Part shown: piece by piece, positions 43,639-53,588 of the stretch | Layout of the letters: the number at the start of each line of letters is the position of its first letter | How positions within the stretch are numbered: the first letter of the stretch is position 1 | Assembly: GCA_016699615.1 (NCBI GenBank) | Contig: CP064984.1 | Coordinates: 2,328,001-2,392,000, forward strand | DNA length: 64,000 nucleotides | Source of the DNA: Sphingobacteriales bacterium | Lineage (GTDB): Bacteria; Bacteroidota; Bacteroidia; Chitinophagales; JADIYW01 | Reading direction: 5' to 3' | Position numbers and translations under genes: made by a program | Notes under the pieces: model-generated | Databases searched by the model: none | Seen by the model: only the letters and a program-made list of their open reading frames with translations | Told to the model about the DNA's origin: nothing

Positions 43639-46600
43639 ATGAAAAAAGAGTCATTATTATTTATGTGCTGTATTTTAGCTTCCCAGTACATATTTTCAAA
43701 TCAACTAACAAAGTATTTTAATGGAGAATTAAACAATTTAACACCGAAGACAAATGTAAAATTAAAAATAGATGAATTCCAAAATATACTAATCAATAAT
43801 ATTCAATTAGATGAAAGCTATAAGTTTAAAATCGCTAAAGATTTTGTCGATAAATTTGGGTTCAGACATCAAGTCTATCAACAATATTATAATGATATAA
43901 AAATTAATAATGCAACATATCATGTTCACTCAAAAGAAGGTCTGTTTGTACGTGGAAATGGATATATTCATAATAATCAATTATTTAATGTTGGAGATAC
44001 AATTGGTATTGCGAAAGCAATTATTAAAACATTCGATTCAATTCCAATGATTTCAAAAAATTATAATGAAATATTAAATTCAATTGCAGAAAGGAATATT
44101 AATGTTTTGCCAGAAATATATCCTATATCAGAGTCAAACTCAGTAATAGACTATAAGTATTGTTATAAAATTTCAGCAGGACAACCAGTTAATAAATCCT
44201 TTTATGTAGATGCAAATACTTCACAAATTATAAAGACAGAATCTACATTGATGTATTGTGGACCAGGTATCTTTGGTGAAGAGGAAGGATGTCATACTAA
44301 TGCCAATGCCAAAACAGTCAGATATGGTGAGAAAGAAATTGTAACATGTTTTGATGATAATCTAAATGAATATCAATTACATGATTGTAAAAGGAATTAT
44401 ACTACAATTAATTCAAACTATTCTACAAGTTCAGCTGATTATACCAACTTTACAGATATAGACAATAATTGGAATCAATCTGGTGAAATGGAAAATGAAT
44501 TAATGGATGCATATGCATTAGATGCACATTTCTTATTATCAAAAGCTGTGGACTTATTTGAAATTTATAATATACATGGATATGATAATTTACAAACACA
44601 TTTTAATATTTTTATGCATCGATCCTACTATTTAGATCCAACTTTTTTTAATGCATATTGGGATACACAAGATAATGATATGTCTATCGGAGATGGAGAT
44701 GGAGTAAATGCTAATAGTCTTTCTTCTATGGATATAATGGCACATGAATATACACATGGTGTAATGACCAATGCAATAGATATACCTATGAGTGGAACAG
44801 AACTACTTGCAATACATGAAGGATTAGCGGATATATATGCCATATTAAGCGCACATAACACAGAATTAGATAATAATTGGCAAGTTGGGGAAGATATATT
44901 TCTTGAAAGTTCTGCTTATAATTGTATTAGGAATATAGAAAACCCTTCAGATCCAACAGCTTTTAATACTGGACCAGATACATATTTGGGAAACTATTGG
45001 GACACTTATGTACCTCACCAAAAAAGTTTAATTCTTAGTCATTGGTTCTACTTATTAGTAAATGGAGGCTCAGGAACAAATGATTTTGGGAATGAATATA
45101 ATATAGAAGGGACCTTTGATGAGATTGCTGCAGGTGCTTTCTTAATAAATACACTTATCAACCAAGGTATAGGTGGTAATACTTTAATAGATTTTAAAAA
45201 TTCAATAATTGCAGAAGCAGTCAATGAATTTGGAAACTGCTCAGAAATGTATAAAAGAATAATTGCATGTCTTTATGCTGTAGGTTTATCAAATATCTCA
45301 GATGGTTTTTCTGCTGAATTACAAAATTTAACGCTACCTCAAAGTGCATGTACTTTGTCAGAATCTGAATCTATATCCTTTGAATTGAAAAATAATAGTT
45401 GTACAGAATTAAATGCTGGAACAATAATTCCAATTATTTTAAATATCAATAATAATGTTCAAAATGTTTCTTATACATTAACACAATCACTCAATTTTAA
45501 TGAAACCGTAAGTATCATACTTAATGTGGATTTATCTCAAAATGGAAGGTATTTTATTAATATTTCTTTAGGCGATCCATTTACAACACCAACATTTAAC
45601 AGCCAAATTATTGGATTTGTTAAAAATGTTAGAGAAATTACAGAACCTATAACGATAGATTTTGAAGGGATAGATATGAATTCAATATTGCCAGATCAAA
45701 GTGACTATTTTCTAATAAATAAAAATGTTATGTCAAATGGTTCAATTATTAATTCTGGATATTTAAGTGACAATGCATTAAAATTAGAAAGATTAGTATC
45801 AAATGGAACAAGTTATAATCAAAGCTGGAGTAATTATATTAGCCCAACATTTAATTATTCCTATATTTCATCAATAGACTTTTGTGTCGATAATACAAGT
45901 CAAAATCTAAATCTTAAAACAATGATTAAAAGTAGTTTTGTACCTGAAAACCAAACTACAGCAATATTTAAAGATAATACGTTGTTTTCAAGTTCATTAA
46001 ATGCAACCAATGATGAGTGTAATAGTTATAGACAAGAAATAATAGATTTATCTTCAACATGGGGACAAGAGTATGGTCTTTCAATAAAACATAAATCTAA
46101 TGTAAATTATACAGGTATTCTGATTGATAATATACAATTCTACAAACAATATAATACAGATTTAGAGCTAAATGTTTTAAATGTTCCTACAGGAGATATC
46201 ATTAGTGGTACTTATCCAATCAATATTAGATTAAATAATATTGGACAAACGGATATAACAAGCTATATAGTTTATATGTCTATTAATTCTACAAATTACG
46301 AAATACCACTAACAAACCTAATTGGTGCAGAATCAAGCATTGATATAGAAGATATATTAAATATAATTGGTGTTAATTATAACTTTGAAACAGGACAAAC
46401 TTATAATATTGAAATTGGAGTTGGAGTTGCAGGAGATCAAAATCTTATAAATAATTTATATAACCTTACAATTAATGTGCTTGATTGTAACCCATATGCT
46501 GGCACATATATTGTAGGCAATGTTCCTGATGCTACGTTTACAACTATTCAACAAGCAATTGATGCATTGGTAGCATGCAAAATAAATGGAGATGTACAGT

Positions 46601-49600
46601 TAATTATTGATGGAAATAATGGAGACTTTGAAGAACAAATCTTAATACCTTATATACCTAAGATAGGCAGTCAAACATACAAAGTAATTTTAAATGGAAT
46701 AAATAATGCAAAGGTAATAAATAACCAAGTAACAGGTGGCAATAAAGCAACCATAAAAATATTATATTCAACAAATATAATAATAAAGAATTTAGAAATT
46801 GTACATAATTCTAATATTGATACAGGTGCGTGCGTACACATTACAAAGGGTTCTATAAATATATCAATTGATAGTTGCTCACTTAATAATAGTACGAATA
46901 ACGAATACCAAACAGGATTGTTAATCGGCAGTTTTGATGATTATATTATTTATTCATTTAATTATAATAATGTATATTGTTCAGATTGTAATTTGAAGAA
47001 CTCAACAGTAAATGTAGCTAATATAGGAGTGTATATTTCAAATGTAAATAATATTAGTTCACAAAATGCGAGTAGTGGCGTATTTAATTCAGAAATAACA
47101 GCAAAAAATATTGGCGTACATACAAAAAAAACAGTTAATGTAAAGATTGAAAAATCTACAATTACTGCAAGTGGAAAAGTTGTTATAGTTGAGGAGTGCT
47201 ATGCATCAATAATTAATAGAAATATTTTAAAATCGAATTCAGCTACAGATGTATTGTATTATAAAAATACAACAGATTTTTTGGCATCCGTAATCTTTTT
47301 TATATTGAATATTTCTAATAACATAACAAATAATTTTATTATACACAAGTCAAATGATGTGTCATGTAATGGAATATCAATAGATAATAGTGATGGAATA
47401 TTTATACATAACAATAGTATAAGTATGAATGGAGGAACATTTTCCAAAGCATATTACTCAAATTATGAAGATGGTGCAAGGGTCTCAATAAAAAATAATT
47501 CTTTTGCATGTTTTGGTCAAGCTTCTGTTAATAATTTAGCATTTGATGCACCATATATATACCCAAGTACAGTATATAAAATTAATAACAATAATCTTTT
47601 TGTTCAGTTTGGTGAAAACCTTTGTAAAATTAATAATACGTTATATAATTCAACAAATTTCAGAGAAAATCCACAAGGATATTTCTCAAATTCAATAAAT
47701 AATAATCCAAGATATATAAATAACATAGAGAACCTAAGGATAGATTGTAAATCTCCATTAATAGATAAGTCAGAAATGCCACCAATTGGTCAAATATTTT
47801 TCATTCATCCTGGGAATGATATAGATGATAATTTTAGAAATACAGTAAGAGCAGATATTGGTGCATTTGAATATAGACACAATGGTCTTAAAGTGTATTT
47901 AGAAGGAACATACAAATCGCTTAATTATCAAAGCACACAATTGATGAATGCTGGACTATTACCAACACAACAACCTTTTTCAAATTTACCATATCTATAT
48001 ACTGAAAGTATAGAACATAGTATACATAATGATAGTATTGTAGATTGGGTGCTTATTGAAGCAAGACCTGAGAATAATCCTTGTTTTGTAAAAGATAGAA
48101 CTGCCGCAATTCTATTAAACAATGGTTACATTGTTTCTCCTAATGGCAATTGTAATATTGAATTTACTAATTTGGAAGCAGGATATTATTATTTTGTCGT
48201 TCGTCATGCAAATCATCAAGATATAATGTCAAAAACTCTAATACAATATCCATTTAATGTTGAATATGATTTTACTTTAAAAAAAGATACTGCCTGTAAT
48301 TCTAACCTAAAGTTTCTAAGCGAAAAAACCTATTGTATGTTTGCAGGAGACGCAAAACTAGATGGCGAAATTAATATTTTAGACAAAGAATTTATTGCAA
48401 CAGAATTAGGAGCTTCAAATATTTATTCTTCTAAAGATATTAATTTAGATGGACAAATTACAGAAGAAGATATAGATATTATTGAAAATAATATTATCAT
48501 CAATTCACAATCTTGTGATTTTACTCTAATCAATGAAACACAAAGTCTATGTGATCCTTGTTCTGATGAATATTTCAATCCTTCACAAATAAATTTTGAA
48601 ATCTTATCAAGCAATTCTCCCTCAATAAATTATCAGCCAGAAGTAATAGAAACAATCTGTGGAGACCAAGATATTTATTACACAGTATATCCTAGTACAG
48701 ATTTTCAGATAGTATCATATAATTATGAAACGCCATCAGGTGTTGGCATATCAACTCAAATCTACGAAAATATTAATTTTAAATATATTAGAGTAAATGA
48801 ACCTGGAAACTATATACTTCATATATCCAACAAATACGGCTGTATTATTGATGTTCCAATTCATGTAAAATATTGCAGTGACATATGTGACAATAATTTT
48901 GATGATGATTTTGATGGATTAACAGAGTGTGATGATGATGAATGTTCTGATAATTTAAAACAATGTTGTATTATTGATCCACCTAATATTCCAATTTCAT
49001 GTTCAAGTGTTAAAAATCTAGTCTGTGGATGTAACAATGTAACATATAAAAATCCATGTATTGCTTCTGCTTTTGTAAAAAACTTTACATATGGTAAATG
49101 TCCTAAATATTTTGAAATTAATACAGTCGATGATGTTGTATTCTGTCATAAACAGAAAGATGCAAAAGATGAAAAGAGATACATCTATAATATATTTTGG
49201 GATAATAAGTATGAGAAATATACTTCTAAGCTATCAATAAAACCATCAGACAAATATTGTAAACCAAATACTGCCAAAACTTATTCTACAACAATAAGCA
49301 ATGCATCTAGTATAGTACAAACGTCAGACATCAATGCAGATAAAATTATTTTTGATTTATCAATAGCTGAAAATAATAGTAAAATATACAAAAATGTATA
49401 TGCAAACTTATGTGTACCCTGTAGAGATTTTCAAAATGGTCAAACCGAAAGCATAAAGCCAAATACAAAATTAGCCAACTCAGAAGTAGAAGATTTTAAT
49501 GAAAAAATAAAAATATATCCTAATCCTGCAAGTTCATATATTAATATAGATTTTGCCAACGATGAAATTATAAATAATATTAAAGAAATAGAAATATTAG

Positions 49601-49752
49601 ACGTTAATGGTAGAAAAGTATTATCTGAGAATATAAAATCTATTAATAATATTATTTACACTAACAATATAGCAAATGGAATCTATATTATTAATGTAAT
49701 AGATAAAGAAAATTTTAAATTATTTAACAAAAAAATAGTTGTAATAAATTAG
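43639..49752 (+). CDS. Giant secreted M4-type metalloprotease with CARDB, beta-helix, dockerin-like, Kazal-like and T9SS domains
   Basis: A 2037-residue protein from ATG 43639, which begins the signal peptide (ESLLFMCCILASQYIFS). A propeptide (FTP-like, about 55-200) precedes a thermolysin-family catalytic domain with HEYTH at 369-373 and HEGLAD at 393-398 (third zinc ligand Glu394). The following regions include a CARDB-like domain (about 845-945), a right-handed beta-helix-like segment (about 955-1310) with many short isoleucine/asparagine strands, and a dockerin/EF-hand-like pair (GDAKLDGEINILDKEF, SKDINLDGQITEEDIDI; about 1570-1620). A Kazal-like cysteine-rich domain follows (VCGCNNVTYKNPC, about 1775-1825), and finally a T9SS type A sorting domain (KIYPNPASSYINIDF to the end). 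It is therefore surface-exposed or released. No frameshift seen. Confidence 0.85.
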   Translation: MKKESLLFMCCILASQYIFSNQLTKYFNGELNNLTPKTNVKLKIDEFQNILINNIQLDESYKFKIAKDFVDKFGFRHQVYQQYYNDIKINNATYHVHSKEGLFVRGNGYIHNNQLFNVGDTIGIAKAIIKTFDSIPMISKNYNEILNSIAERNINVLPEIYPISESNSVIDYKYCYKISAGQPVNKSFYVDANTSQIIKTESTLMYCGPGIFGEEEGCHTNANAKTVRYGEKEIVTCFDDNLNEYQLHDCKRNYTTINSNYSTSSADYTNFTDIDNNWNQSGEMENELMDAYALDAHFLLSKAVDLFEIYNIHGYDNLQTHFNIFMHRSYYLDPTFFNAYWDTQDNDMSIGDGDGVNANSLSSMDIMAHEYTHGVMTNAIDIPMSGTELLAIHEGLADIYAILSAHNTELDNNWQVGEDIFLESSAYNCIRNIENPSDPTAFNTGPDTYLGNYWDTYVPHQKSLILSHWFYLLVNGGSGTNDFGNEYNIEGTFDEIAAGAFLINTLINQGIGGNTLIDFKNSIIAEAVNEFGNCSEMYKRIIACLYAVGLSNISDGFSAELQNLTLPQSACTLSESESISFELKNNSCTELNAGTIIPIILNINNNVQNVSYTLTQSLNFNETVSIILNVDLSQNGRYFINISLGDPFTTPTFNSQIIGFVKNVREITEPITIDFEGIDMNSILPDQSDYFLINKNVMSNGSIINSGYLSDNALKLERLVSNGTSYNQSWSNYISPTFNYSYISSIDFCVDNTSQNLNLKTMIKSSFVPENQTTAIFKDNTLFSSSLNATNDECNSYRQEIIDLSSTWGQEYGLSIKHKSNVNYTGILIDNIQFYKQYNTDLELNVLNVPTGDIISGTYPINIRLNNIGQTDITSYIVYMSINSTNYEIPLTNLIGAESSIDIEDILNIIGVNYNFETGQTYNIEIGVGVAGDQNLINNLYNLTINVLDCNPYAGTYIVGNVPDATFTTIQQAIDALVACKINGDVQLIIDGNNGDFEEQILIPYIPKIGSQTYKVILNGINNAKVINNQVTGGNKATIKILYSTNIIIKNLEIVHNSNIDTGACVHITKGSINISIDSCSLNNSTNNEYQTGLLIGSFDDYIIYSFNYNNVYCSDCNLKNSTVNVANIGVYISNVNNISSQNASSGVFNSEITAKNIGVHTKKTVNVKIEKSTITASGKVVIVEECYASIINRNILKSNSATDVLYYKNTTDFLASVIFFILNISNNITNNFIIHKSNDVSCNGISIDNSDGIFIHNNSISMNGGTFSKAYYSNYEDGARVSIKNNSFACFGQASVNNLAFDAPYIYPSTVYKINNNNLFVQFGENLCKINNTLYNSTNFRENPQGYFSNSINNNPRYINNIENLRIDCKSPLIDKSEMPPIGQIFFIHPGNDIDDNFRNTVRADIGAFEYRHNGLKVYLEGTYKSLNYQSTQLMNAGLLPTQQPFSNLPYLYTESIEHSIHNDSIVDWVLIEARPENNPCFVKDRTAAILLNNGYIVSPNGNCNIEFTNLEAGYYYFVVRHANHQDIMSKTLIQYPFNVEYDFTLKKDTACNSNLKFLSEKTYCMFAGDAKLDGEINILDKEFIATELGASNIYSSKDINLDGQITEEDIDIIENNIIINSQSCDFTLINETQSLCDPCSDEYFNPSQINFEILSSNSPSINYQPEVIETICGDQDIYYTVYPSTDFQIVSYNYETPSGVGISTQIYENINFKYIRVNEPGNYILHISNKYGCIIDVPIHVKYCSDICDNNFDDDFDGLTECDDDECSDNLKQCCIIDPPNIPISCSSVKNLVCGCNNVTYKNPCIASAFVKNFTYGKCPKYFEINTVDDVVFCHKQKDAKDEKRYIYNIFWDNKYEKYTSKLSIKPSDKYCKPNTAKTYSTTISNASSIVQTSDINADKIIFDLSIAENNSKIYKNVYANLCVPCRDFQNGQTESIKPNTKLANSEVEDFNEKIKIYPNPASSYINIDFANDEIINNIKEIEILDVNGRKVLSENIKSINNIIYTNNIANGIYIINVIDKENFKLFNKKIVVIN

Positions 49753-50126
49753 AAATATAACTAACATATTATTTTTATTTATTTTCTAAATGTAAAATTT
49801 CTGTATTTTTAACAATAAATTATATTCAAAAAGAAAATTAATTTATATAATATAATATATATAAATGTATATGTTTTTTTTCTTAAGTTTTATACTTTAG
49901 AATTATTGTATTTCATACCGTAAATGAATTGTTTATGTGTTTCTCTTTATATTATAAATATTTTCTATATGGAGCATTGAAATAAAATTTAATCTAAAGC
50001 ACTGTAATATAATAATCAAAATAAAATGTATCATTTTCATTATCTTTTTATTTTTAACTTGTTTTTTTAGTTTTATTAACTTAAATTTGTGTGGGGTAAA
50101 TTTGTTAAAGAAAAAAACATCATTAG
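49753..50126. other. AT-rich intergenic region
   Basis: 374 bp, very AT-rich, between the protease gene and the IS4-family element. I see no gene, RNA or clear terminator in it. Confidence 0.5.
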
Positions 50127-51498
50127 TGTCCGATAAAACTACGGAATATTTTTTTGATATTGATAATCAATATAAATGTGTGATAAAATTACAATAAAAC
50201 AAAAGCAGGTTATCCTGAGAATAACTGGATTTGATTTTGGGTAGCAATGATGTAGTGTTTTTGTGGATTTTTGAGGAATGATTTTAGGTTTATATAGTTA
50301 AATAAGTGCGTTCTGATTAATGAACACAGATTAGCAAAAGCCCATTTTCTGTTTTCTACTTTTCGTTGAATAACGGTGATGAGTAGATTGTAAATAAGCG
50401 TACACCAAATTTGAATAATGATAGCATTTTCATTATCACCTAAAAAATAATTGAGTGGAAAGTTTTGTTTGAGTTGTTTGTGCAACAGCTCAATTTGCCA
50501 TCGTTGCTTATAGATTGCTGCAATTTGTTGAGGTTGTAAATCGTAGATGTTGGTAATAAACTCATAGCATTTGTTGTGTTGTTCGCTCCAATAGGCAATT
50601 CTACGAAGTGGTAATTGTCGTACAATAGTGCCATTTTCTCGTATATCCAATTCTATTTGCTCATCTTTAAGTACCGCATCATCTGTACAATTATCTAAAC
50701 TATATCCTTCTTTAGAGCTAAATTTTGCATTATCCTTAATACGTGTTACAAATGGTATTTGCTCGCTGTTAAACCGTTCAAAGAGTACATAATCAACATA
50801 ACCTTTATCAAAACAATAGATGGTGTCGGTGTTGAACGAAATATGCAGGATAAAATTACTATCATGAACAGTAGCGTCTGTAAATTTCACTAAAGTTGGT
50901 AGATTATAATCTGCTCTAATTTGCAAATGCACTTTGATGCCTCCTTTACTTTTGCCGTTTATAGGTTTGCGTCCAACGCACTTTAAGATGTCTTTAAATA
51001 GAAAAATAGTAGTAGAATCAATAATGGACAGCTCTTTTCCAAAGCTTTCTCTAAATCGGCTGTCCGATAAAGTTGATTTATAAAAAGCCAACAAGTTGTA
51101 ATAGATTTGTTCAAACACAACAGCATCTCTACGTTTATTAGCATCACTAAGCGTACTTTTCTTAGGTGGCTGTTTGAGTCTGATATGTTTGAGTTTGCCT
51201 TCTAAACCTAATAAATTAGTACAAACTTCACGAAGTGAAGTACTGTTGGAACCAACACAAAACAACATCGTGACTAAATGTTCTAATGTTGTAAATCGTT
51301 TGATGTACCTGTCGCTGTTATGCTTGTTAACAGATCTATCAATAATAGAATTAGGAATTAAAGAAATCAGCTGTCCGAGAACGGAATTACCAAAATTATG
51401 CGTACTTTTATTCATATAGTAAGTTGTGCAAAAACAAACTATATATTTTGAGCCATAATCCCAAAATTATGGCTCTCTTTTTTTATTTTTATCGGACA
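50127..51498 (-). mobile_element. IS4-family insertion sequence
   Basis: A 1372-bp element bounded by 12-bp perfect inverted repeats TGTCCGATAAAA (50127-50138) and TTTTATCGGACA (51487-51498). It contains one intact transposase gene. I could not see a convincing target-site duplication in the flanks (CATTAG on the left, GTAGTG on the right). The insertion may be old, rearranged, or the ends may differ by a base or two. Confidence 0.85.
50210..51415 (-). CDS. IS4-family transposase with DUF4372 N-terminal domain
   Basis: A 401-residue DDE transposase. The N-terminal DUF4372-like region (NFGNSVLGQLISLIPNSIID ... RYIKRFTTLEHLVTMLF) is followed by the RNase H-like DDE domain. The first acidic residue is in LSIIDSTTIFLF, the second in FTDATVHDSN and YCFDKGYVDY, and the terminal glutamate in IYKQRWQIELLHKQLKQNF, which is the YREK-type signature of IS4. 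The frame is uninterrupted, so the element may be active. Minus strand, opposite to the surrounding surface-protein genes. Confidence 0.93.
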   Translation of the reverse strand: MNKSTHNFGNSVLGQLISLIPNSIIDRSVNKHNSDRYIKRFTTLEHLVTMLFCVGSNSTSLREVCTNLLGLEGKLKHIRLKQPPKKSTLSDANKRRDAVVFEQIYYNLLAFYKSTLSDSRFRESFGKELSIIDSTTIFLFKDILKCVGRKPINGKSKGGIKVHLQIRADYNLPTLVKFTDATVHDSNFILHISFNTDTIYCFDKGYVDYVLFERFNSEQIPFVTRIKDNAKFSSKEGYSLDNCTDDAVLKDEQIELDIRENGTIVRQLPLRRIAYWSEQHNKCYEFITNIYDLQPQQIAAIYKQRWQIELLHKQLKQNFPLNYFLGDNENAIIIQIWCTLIYNLLITVIQRKVENRKWAFANLCSLIRTHLFNYINLKSFLKNPQKHYIIATQNQIQLFSG

Positions 51499-51542
51499 GT
51501 AGTGTTATTTTTAATATTTTTTTCACTTTTTTTAACTTAAAA

Positions 51543-51574
51543 TTTGTTTTTATAAAACCAATTTACTATTTTTG
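51543..51574 (+). promoter_or_regulatory. Bacteroidota-type promoter for the lysyl-oxidase-like gene
   Basis: TTTG 51543-51546 and TATTTTTG 51567-51574 with a 20-bp spacer, just downstream of the IS4-family element. Transcription from here would give a leader of about 395 nt before ATG 51977. Confidence 0.65.
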
Positions 51575-51677
51575 CTGTCTATAAATGTGGAGAACTCTGT
51601 TTTTTACATTTATAAACAACTAACTAACTAAGAATAACTATACATACCTTTGAAAGGTTACTATAACATATCAAATA

Positions 51678-51713
51678 AGTGCATTCAACCATCGTGTTGG
51701 AATGCACTTTTTT
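51678..51713 (+). terminator. Terminator-like hairpin inside the long 5' leader
   Basis: A perfect 9-bp stem AGTGCATTC/GAATGCACT, extended by a bulged CAAC/GTTG pair, is followed by TTTTTT. It lies about 100 nt downstream of the promoter and 264 nt before the protein start, so it could act as an attenuator. No upstream gene on this strand needs a terminator here. Confidence 0.6.
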
Positions 51714-51734
51714 ATTGTATTTAAACGAAAAGAA

Positions 51735-51893
51735 ATGGAAAACAAATTTTTGCACAACAGTCAAACAAATTCACTTTTCAATAGTGCATATCAAGCAACT
51801 AACAAATGCTTCAAACAAGCTGCAATTACTGAGGTTTCCACCCAATCTGATGTTTTAAAAACACATCCATGCTATCTAAAAGTCATCCAATGA
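51735..51893 (+). CDS. Possible 52-residue leader ORF
   Basis: A short frame (MENKFLHNSQTNSLFNSAYQ...) between the hairpin and the lysyl-oxidase-like gene. Its TGA overlaps an in-frame ATG (51890) of the next gene in the ATGA arrangement seen in translational coupling. The product has no recognised domain. It may be a leader peptide or simply chance; coding evidence is weak. Confidence 0.25.
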   Translation: MENKFLHNSQTNSLFNSAYQATNKCFKQAAITEVSTQSDVLKTHPCYLKVIQ

Positions 51894-51976
51894 AATATCC
51901 AAAGTCATCTATCCAACAAGCTCAAAACTTAACTGGATATTCCATCTGCACCGCTTCAAATAATAATAATCTTCAG

Positions 51977-53557
51977 ATGAAAAATACTAAATTCACCTCT
52001 TTTGTGTTTGCATTATTAACAACTCTTTTGTTGTTTACTGGCAAATCTGCAATGGCTTCTCCTGGTAATAACATCTTTATCGATGCTTCTTTTCCAGGTG
52101 CGATTCCTACTGCCAATAAAATGCAGTTTTGCCAGCCAGATACGTTTAGAATGCAGGTAACCAACCTTACTTCTAATACCTTAACGGATGCACATTTGTA
52201 TTTTAATCCTTTCTCCAGAAATCCAATTTCTGGTATAATAGATTCTACTTGGGTAAAGGCAAATACTGTAAAAGAATTCCGATTCAATTCAGTGGAAAGA
52301 AACATGCCCATCCCTGATTTTAATATAGCAACAAAAAACTTACCCTTATCGATAATTATCCCTGTTTCAGGTTTGCCTAAAAAAGCAAATAAAGAATTTG
52401 GGTTTAAATCATTACAATTAGCTATACAGCATAAATTTATTTCGGATATTAAGGTAGAATTGCTTAGCCCAAACGGAACATTGGTTTGGATTACAAACCG
52501 TAATGGTAAAGATGGGGGCAATTATATTGAAACGCGTTTTTCTCAAAATGGTTTTAAAGGACACATTACTCAGGGTAAAGCGCCCTTCTTGGGAGAATAT
52601 ATTCCTGATGGAGAGTTATCAAATTTTAATAACAATCAGAATCCTAATGGAAATTGGATTTTAAAGGTATACGACTTAAGACAAGGGGATTCAGGGGAAT
52701 TTAAGAGTGTGTCTTTATTTTTTGGTTCTTCGCCTGCCGTAAAAGCCTTTTCGGCTTGTAGCTTTGATACACCTAAAGGATGTAAATGTTCAAAGAACAA
52801 AAATGAAGGATGGCTAATGCCGGATCTTCGTATTGTCGAAGAGTTCACATTGAATAATATAACTGAATTTTCGCCATCGGATGTGCGGAGTGGTAGAATT
52901 TTGTTTGGGGTAGAAACGGTCAACCTAGGTTTAGGTCCATTAGAAGTGGTCAGTGAAAATAAATGGTATTGCGATAGTATAGAGGTCAAGAATTCTCAAC
53001 CTTGTCCAGATGGAAAATACGCCAAAACTAATTTAATTCAGGTTATTTATGGTTTAAAGAACGGCAAATGGCAAACCCAACGACACCAAGCGGGCACCAT
53101 AGCTTACGATGAGCGTCCTGGTCATGAACACTTTCATGCAGATGAATTTGTTTCTTATGAATTGTTACAAAAGGTAGACAATGAAAGTGATGTGAATAAA
53201 TGGAAACTAATCAGTACGGGTGTAAAGGCAAGTTTCTGTATTTGGGATTTGTCGTGTTGTAGGGACGATATTGCTAATTGTAAAATAGAAAAAGTGTATT
53301 CGGCAAAAAATATTCCTAATTACGGATTAGGAGGAAAATATAATGCATGCAATGAAGCCCTTCAAGGTCTTTCGGTTGGCGGCATAGACTATTATGGCGA
53401 AAATTATGAGGGACAAGATATAACATTGCCCAAAGGATTAAAGAATGGTACATATTATTTGCGGTTAAAAGTTGACCCTAATAATAATTACAAAGAAAGT
53501 AATGAAACTAACAATATTATTATCATTCCTATTCAACTTTCAAAACAAGAGAAATAA
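51977..53557 (+). CDS. Secreted P-domain plus lysyl-oxidase-like protein
   Basis: A 526-residue protein from ATG 51977, which begins a clear signal peptide (FVFALLTTLLLFTGKSAMA); longer in-frame starts exist at 51869 and 51890. Residues about 115-248 resemble the proprotein-convertase P-domain (LQLAIQHKFISDIKVELLSP, GNYIETRFSQ, NPNGNWILKVYDLRQGDSGE). Residues about 278-525 resemble the lysyl oxidase catalytic domain: MPDLRIVEEFTL, then RPGHEHFHADEF with His383, His385 and His387 as candidate copper ligands, then a cysteine-rich segment (CIWDLSCCRDDIANC) and GNYKESNETNNIIIIP-like end strands. Lysyl oxidases oxidise lysine side chains to aldehydes that cross-link extracellular proteins. No T9SS sorting domain is visible, so periplasmic or other export is possible. 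It lies 31 bp upstream of the giant repeat gene. Confidence 0.75.
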   Translation: MKNTKFTSFVFALLTTLLLFTGKSAMASPGNNIFIDASFPGAIPTANKMQFCQPDTFRMQVTNLTSNTLTDAHLYFNPFSRNPISGIIDSTWVKANTVKEFRFNSVERNMPIPDFNIATKNLPLSIIIPVSGLPKKANKEFGFKSLQLAIQHKFISDIKVELLSPNGTLVWITNRNGKDGGNYIETRFSQNGFKGHITQGKAPFLGEYIPDGELSNFNNNQNPNGNWILKVYDLRQGDSGEFKSVSLFFGSSPAVKAFSACSFDTPKGCKCSKNKNEGWLMPDLRIVEEFTLNNITEFSPSDVRSGRILFGVETVNLGLGPLEVVSENKWYCDSIEVKNSQPCPDGKYAKTNLIQVIYGLKNGKWQTQRHQAGTIAYDERPGHEHFHADEFVSYELLQKVDNESDVNKWKLISTGVKASFCIWDLSCCRDDIANCKIEKVYSAKNIPNYGLGGKYNACNEALQGLSVGGIDYYGENYEGQDITLPKGLKNGTYYLRLKVDPNNNYKESNETNNIIIIPIQLSKQEK

Positions 53558-53588
53558 TCTATTAAATTAAAATTTAGATTCTAAAATC

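Noticed and set aside
50115..51510. Target-site duplication for the IS4-family element
   Set aside because: Flanks CATTAG and GTAGTG share no aligned direct repeat of useful length.
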